Positions 31,598-32,838 of a DNA stretch of 32,838 bases are shown here, in pieces. The notes beneath the pieces were generated by a model. That model was not told the DNA's origin. It was given only the letters and a program-made list of their open reading frames with translations, and did no database searches. Origin of the DNA: [Clostridium] methylpentosum DSM 5476 (lineage in GTDB: Bacteria > Bacillota > Clostridia > Oscillospirales > Ruminococcaceae); assembly GCA_000158655.1 (NCBI GenBank), contig EQ973338.1, forward strand, positions 183,547-216,384. The letters are read 5' to 3'. Every line of letters begins with the position of its first letter. Position 1 is the stretch's first letter. A program made the position numbers and the translations under genes.

Positions 31598-32773
31598 TTA
31601 GTGGTGGAATAAACGGATGCCGGTGAATGCCATGGCCATACCGTATTTATTGCAGGTTTCAATGACGTTGTCGTCTCGGATGGAACCGCCCGGCTGAGCG
31701 ATGTACTGCACGCCGCTGCGATGGGCGCGCTCGATGTTGTCGCCGAACGGGAAAAAGGCGTCCGAGCCAACCGACACGCCGGTGAGCTGATCGAGCCAGG
31801 CGCGTTTTTCCTCGCGGGAGAGCGGTTCTGGCTTTTGATCAAAGAAGTTCTCCCACACCCCGTCTGCGAGCACATCCATGTAGTCGTCCGAGATGTAGAC
31901 GTCAATCGTGTTGTCCCGGTCAGGGCGGCGGATGTCCGCTTTAAAGGGCAGGCTGAGCACCTTGGGGTGCTGACGGAGGAACCAGATGTCCGCCTTGTTG
32001 CCCGCAAGGCGGGTGCAGTGGATGCGCGACTGCTGACCTGCACCGATGCCGATGGCCTGGCCGTCCTTGACATAGCAGACCGAGTTGGACTGGGTGTATT
32101 TCAGAGCGATGAGCGAGAGAATGAGGTCAAGCTTCGCGCTTTCGGGAATTTCCTTGTTGTCTGTGACAACATTTTCGAGCAGCTCTTTGCCGATCTTGAG
32201 TTCATTTCTGCCCTGCTCAAAGGTGATGCCATACACGTCCTTGTGCTCCACCGGAGCCGGGGTATACTCCGGGTCGATCTTGATGATGTTGTAGCCGCCT
32301 TTGCGCTTGGAGCGGAGAATTTCGAGCGCCTCGTCGGTGTAGCCCGGCGCGATGACACCGTCGGACACCTCTCGCTTGATCAGCAGCGCAGTCTCTTTGT
32401 CGCACACATCGGACAGGGCGATAAAGTCGCCGTAGGAGGACATCCGGTCCGCACCGCGCGCCTTGGCGTAGGCGCAGGCGAGCGGGGAAAGTTCCAGGTC
32501 ATCGACAAAGTAAATCTTTTTGAGGGTGTCGCTCAGCGGGGTGCCGATCGCCGCGCCCGCAGGGCTGACATGCTTAAACGACGCCGCAGCCGGAAGTCCG
32601 GTCGCCTCTTTGAGCTCCTTGACCAGCTGCCAGCTGTTGAATGCGTCAAGAAAATTGATGTAGCCCGGCTTGCCGCCCAGCACCTCAATCGGCAGCTCAC
32701 TTCCATCCTTCATAAAGATTTTGGACGGTTTTTGGTTCGGGTTGCATCCGTATTTCAATTCCAGTTCTTTCAT
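31598..32773 (-). CDS. purH: AICAR formyltransferase, stand-alone (PurH C-terminal domain only)
   Basis: A 391-residue protein equal to the transformylase half of PurH, converting AICAR with 10-formyl-THF to FAICAR. The catalytic pair is in FKHVSPAGAA (Lys67, His68); NSVCYVKDGQAIGIGAGQQSR and DAFFPFGDNIERA are further family marks. The N-terminal IMP cyclohydrolase domain (MGS-like fold, about 200 residues) is absent, and the start MKELELKYGCNPNQKP with AGGAGG 8 bases upstream is a genuine N-terminus. In several Clostridia the formyltransferase is a separate gene, so this is not a truncation. IMP cyclohydrolase must be encoded elsewhere, likely just outside the window. purD follows. Confidence 0.95.
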   Translation of the reverse strand: MKELELKYGCNPNQKPSKIFMKDGSELPIEVLGGKPGYINFLDAFNSWQLVKELKEATGLPAAASFKHVSPAGAAIGTPLSDTLKKIYFVDDLELSPLACAYAKARGADRMSSYGDFIALSDVCDKETALLIKREVSDGVIAPGYTDEALEILRSKRKGGYNIIKIDPEYTPAPVEHKDVYGITFEQGRNELKIGKELLENVVTDNKEIPESAKLDLILSLIALKYTQSNSVCYVKDGQAIGIGAGQQSRIHCTRLAGNKADIWFLRQHPKVLSLPFKADIRRPDRDNTIDVYISDDYMDVLADGVWENFFDQKPEPLSREEKRAWLDQLTGVSVGSDAFFPFGDNIERAHRSGVQYIAQPGGSIRDDNVIETCNKYGMAMAFTGIRLFHH

Positions 32774-32806
32774 CTTGCAAACCTCCTATAGGTCTGTGCG
32801 TGGTTC

Positions 32807-32838
32807 TGCTGAGGCTCTGCCTCAGACTCCGGTTAAGG
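32807..32838 (-). repeat. second, partial copy of the hairpin repeat, cut by window edge
   Basis: Read on the minus strand, this end matches 27460-27491 almost base for base: CCGGAGTCTGAGGCAG, one mismatch, GCCTCAGCA. It forms the hairpin CTGAGGC / GCCTCAG. It lies in the leader just upstream of purH; the rest is outside the window. Confidence 0.75.

Noticed and set aside
31721-32791. 356-codon plus-strand frame
   Set aside because: Antisense to purH, whose catalytic motifs are unmistakable.

Overview
The window looks like chromosomal DNA of an anaerobic, Gram-positive Clostridia member, most likely Oscillospiraceae/Ruminococcaceae. This is inferred from strong AGGAGG-type ribosome binding sites, sigma-A-like promoters, signal II lipoproteins, a PurH split to its formyltransferase half, a pyruvate kinase with the Firmicutes C-terminal extension, and families such as DUF5685, DUF5050 and DHHW. 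No phage, CRISPR array, rRNA or tRNA was seen. Most genes are on the minus strand.

Layout. 1-255: end of a decayed IS200-like element. 385-3142: two-gene minus operon, a Tet(M)-like ribosomal-protection GTPase homologue followed by a short-chain dehydrogenase. 3580-11089: a tightly packed minus-strand run that reads, in transcription order, xre-type regulator, comEC, holA, a toprim/RNase M5-like gene, an MBOAT O-acyltransferase, a DHHW-family protein and a polysaccharide deacetylase. It joins DNA uptake and replication genes to a cell-surface polysaccharide acetylation/deacetylation module. 11135-13075: a lipoprotein and an orphan sugar/AI-2-type binding lipoprotein, divergent from a PLP aminotransferase (13105-14271, +). 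14818-19098: two surface proteins with Ser/Pro-rich stalks (DUF5050 propeller; DUF4430 plus squalene-cyclase-like repeats), separated by an insertion-sequence graveyard: an internally deleted IS3-family element beside a broken IS200-like element. 19507-21614: three-gene minus operon of DUF5685 protein, J-domain protein with a Cys-rich tail, and a multi-pass membrane protein. 21753-22949: orphan solute-binding lipoprotein. 23756-25522: pyruvate kinase with its own promoter and terminator. 25734-28526: SsuABC/ThiXYZ-type ABC importer (ATPase, permease, binding protein), its last gene set apart by a 227-base block of consecutive hairpins. 28708-30072: two small proteins and a regulated-looking orphan promoter. 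30303-32773: purH (formyltransferase half) then purD, preceded by a second copy of part of the hairpin repeat at the window edge.

The most interesting points are: the DUF5685/J-domain/membrane triad, in which the DUF5685 protein carries an Asp-rich motif reminiscent of phytoene/squalene synthases; the DUF4430 plus alpha-barrel surface protein, which has the domain order of transcobalamin reversed; a hairpin that buries the deacetylase start codon and looks like a terminator; an orphan promoter with a perfect 16-bp palindrome between -35 and -10; the five-hairpin repeat inside the ABC operon; and several conserved families that lost their signature residues (DHHW to DRRL, the ComEC metallo-lactamase motif, the Tet(M) drug-displacing loop).
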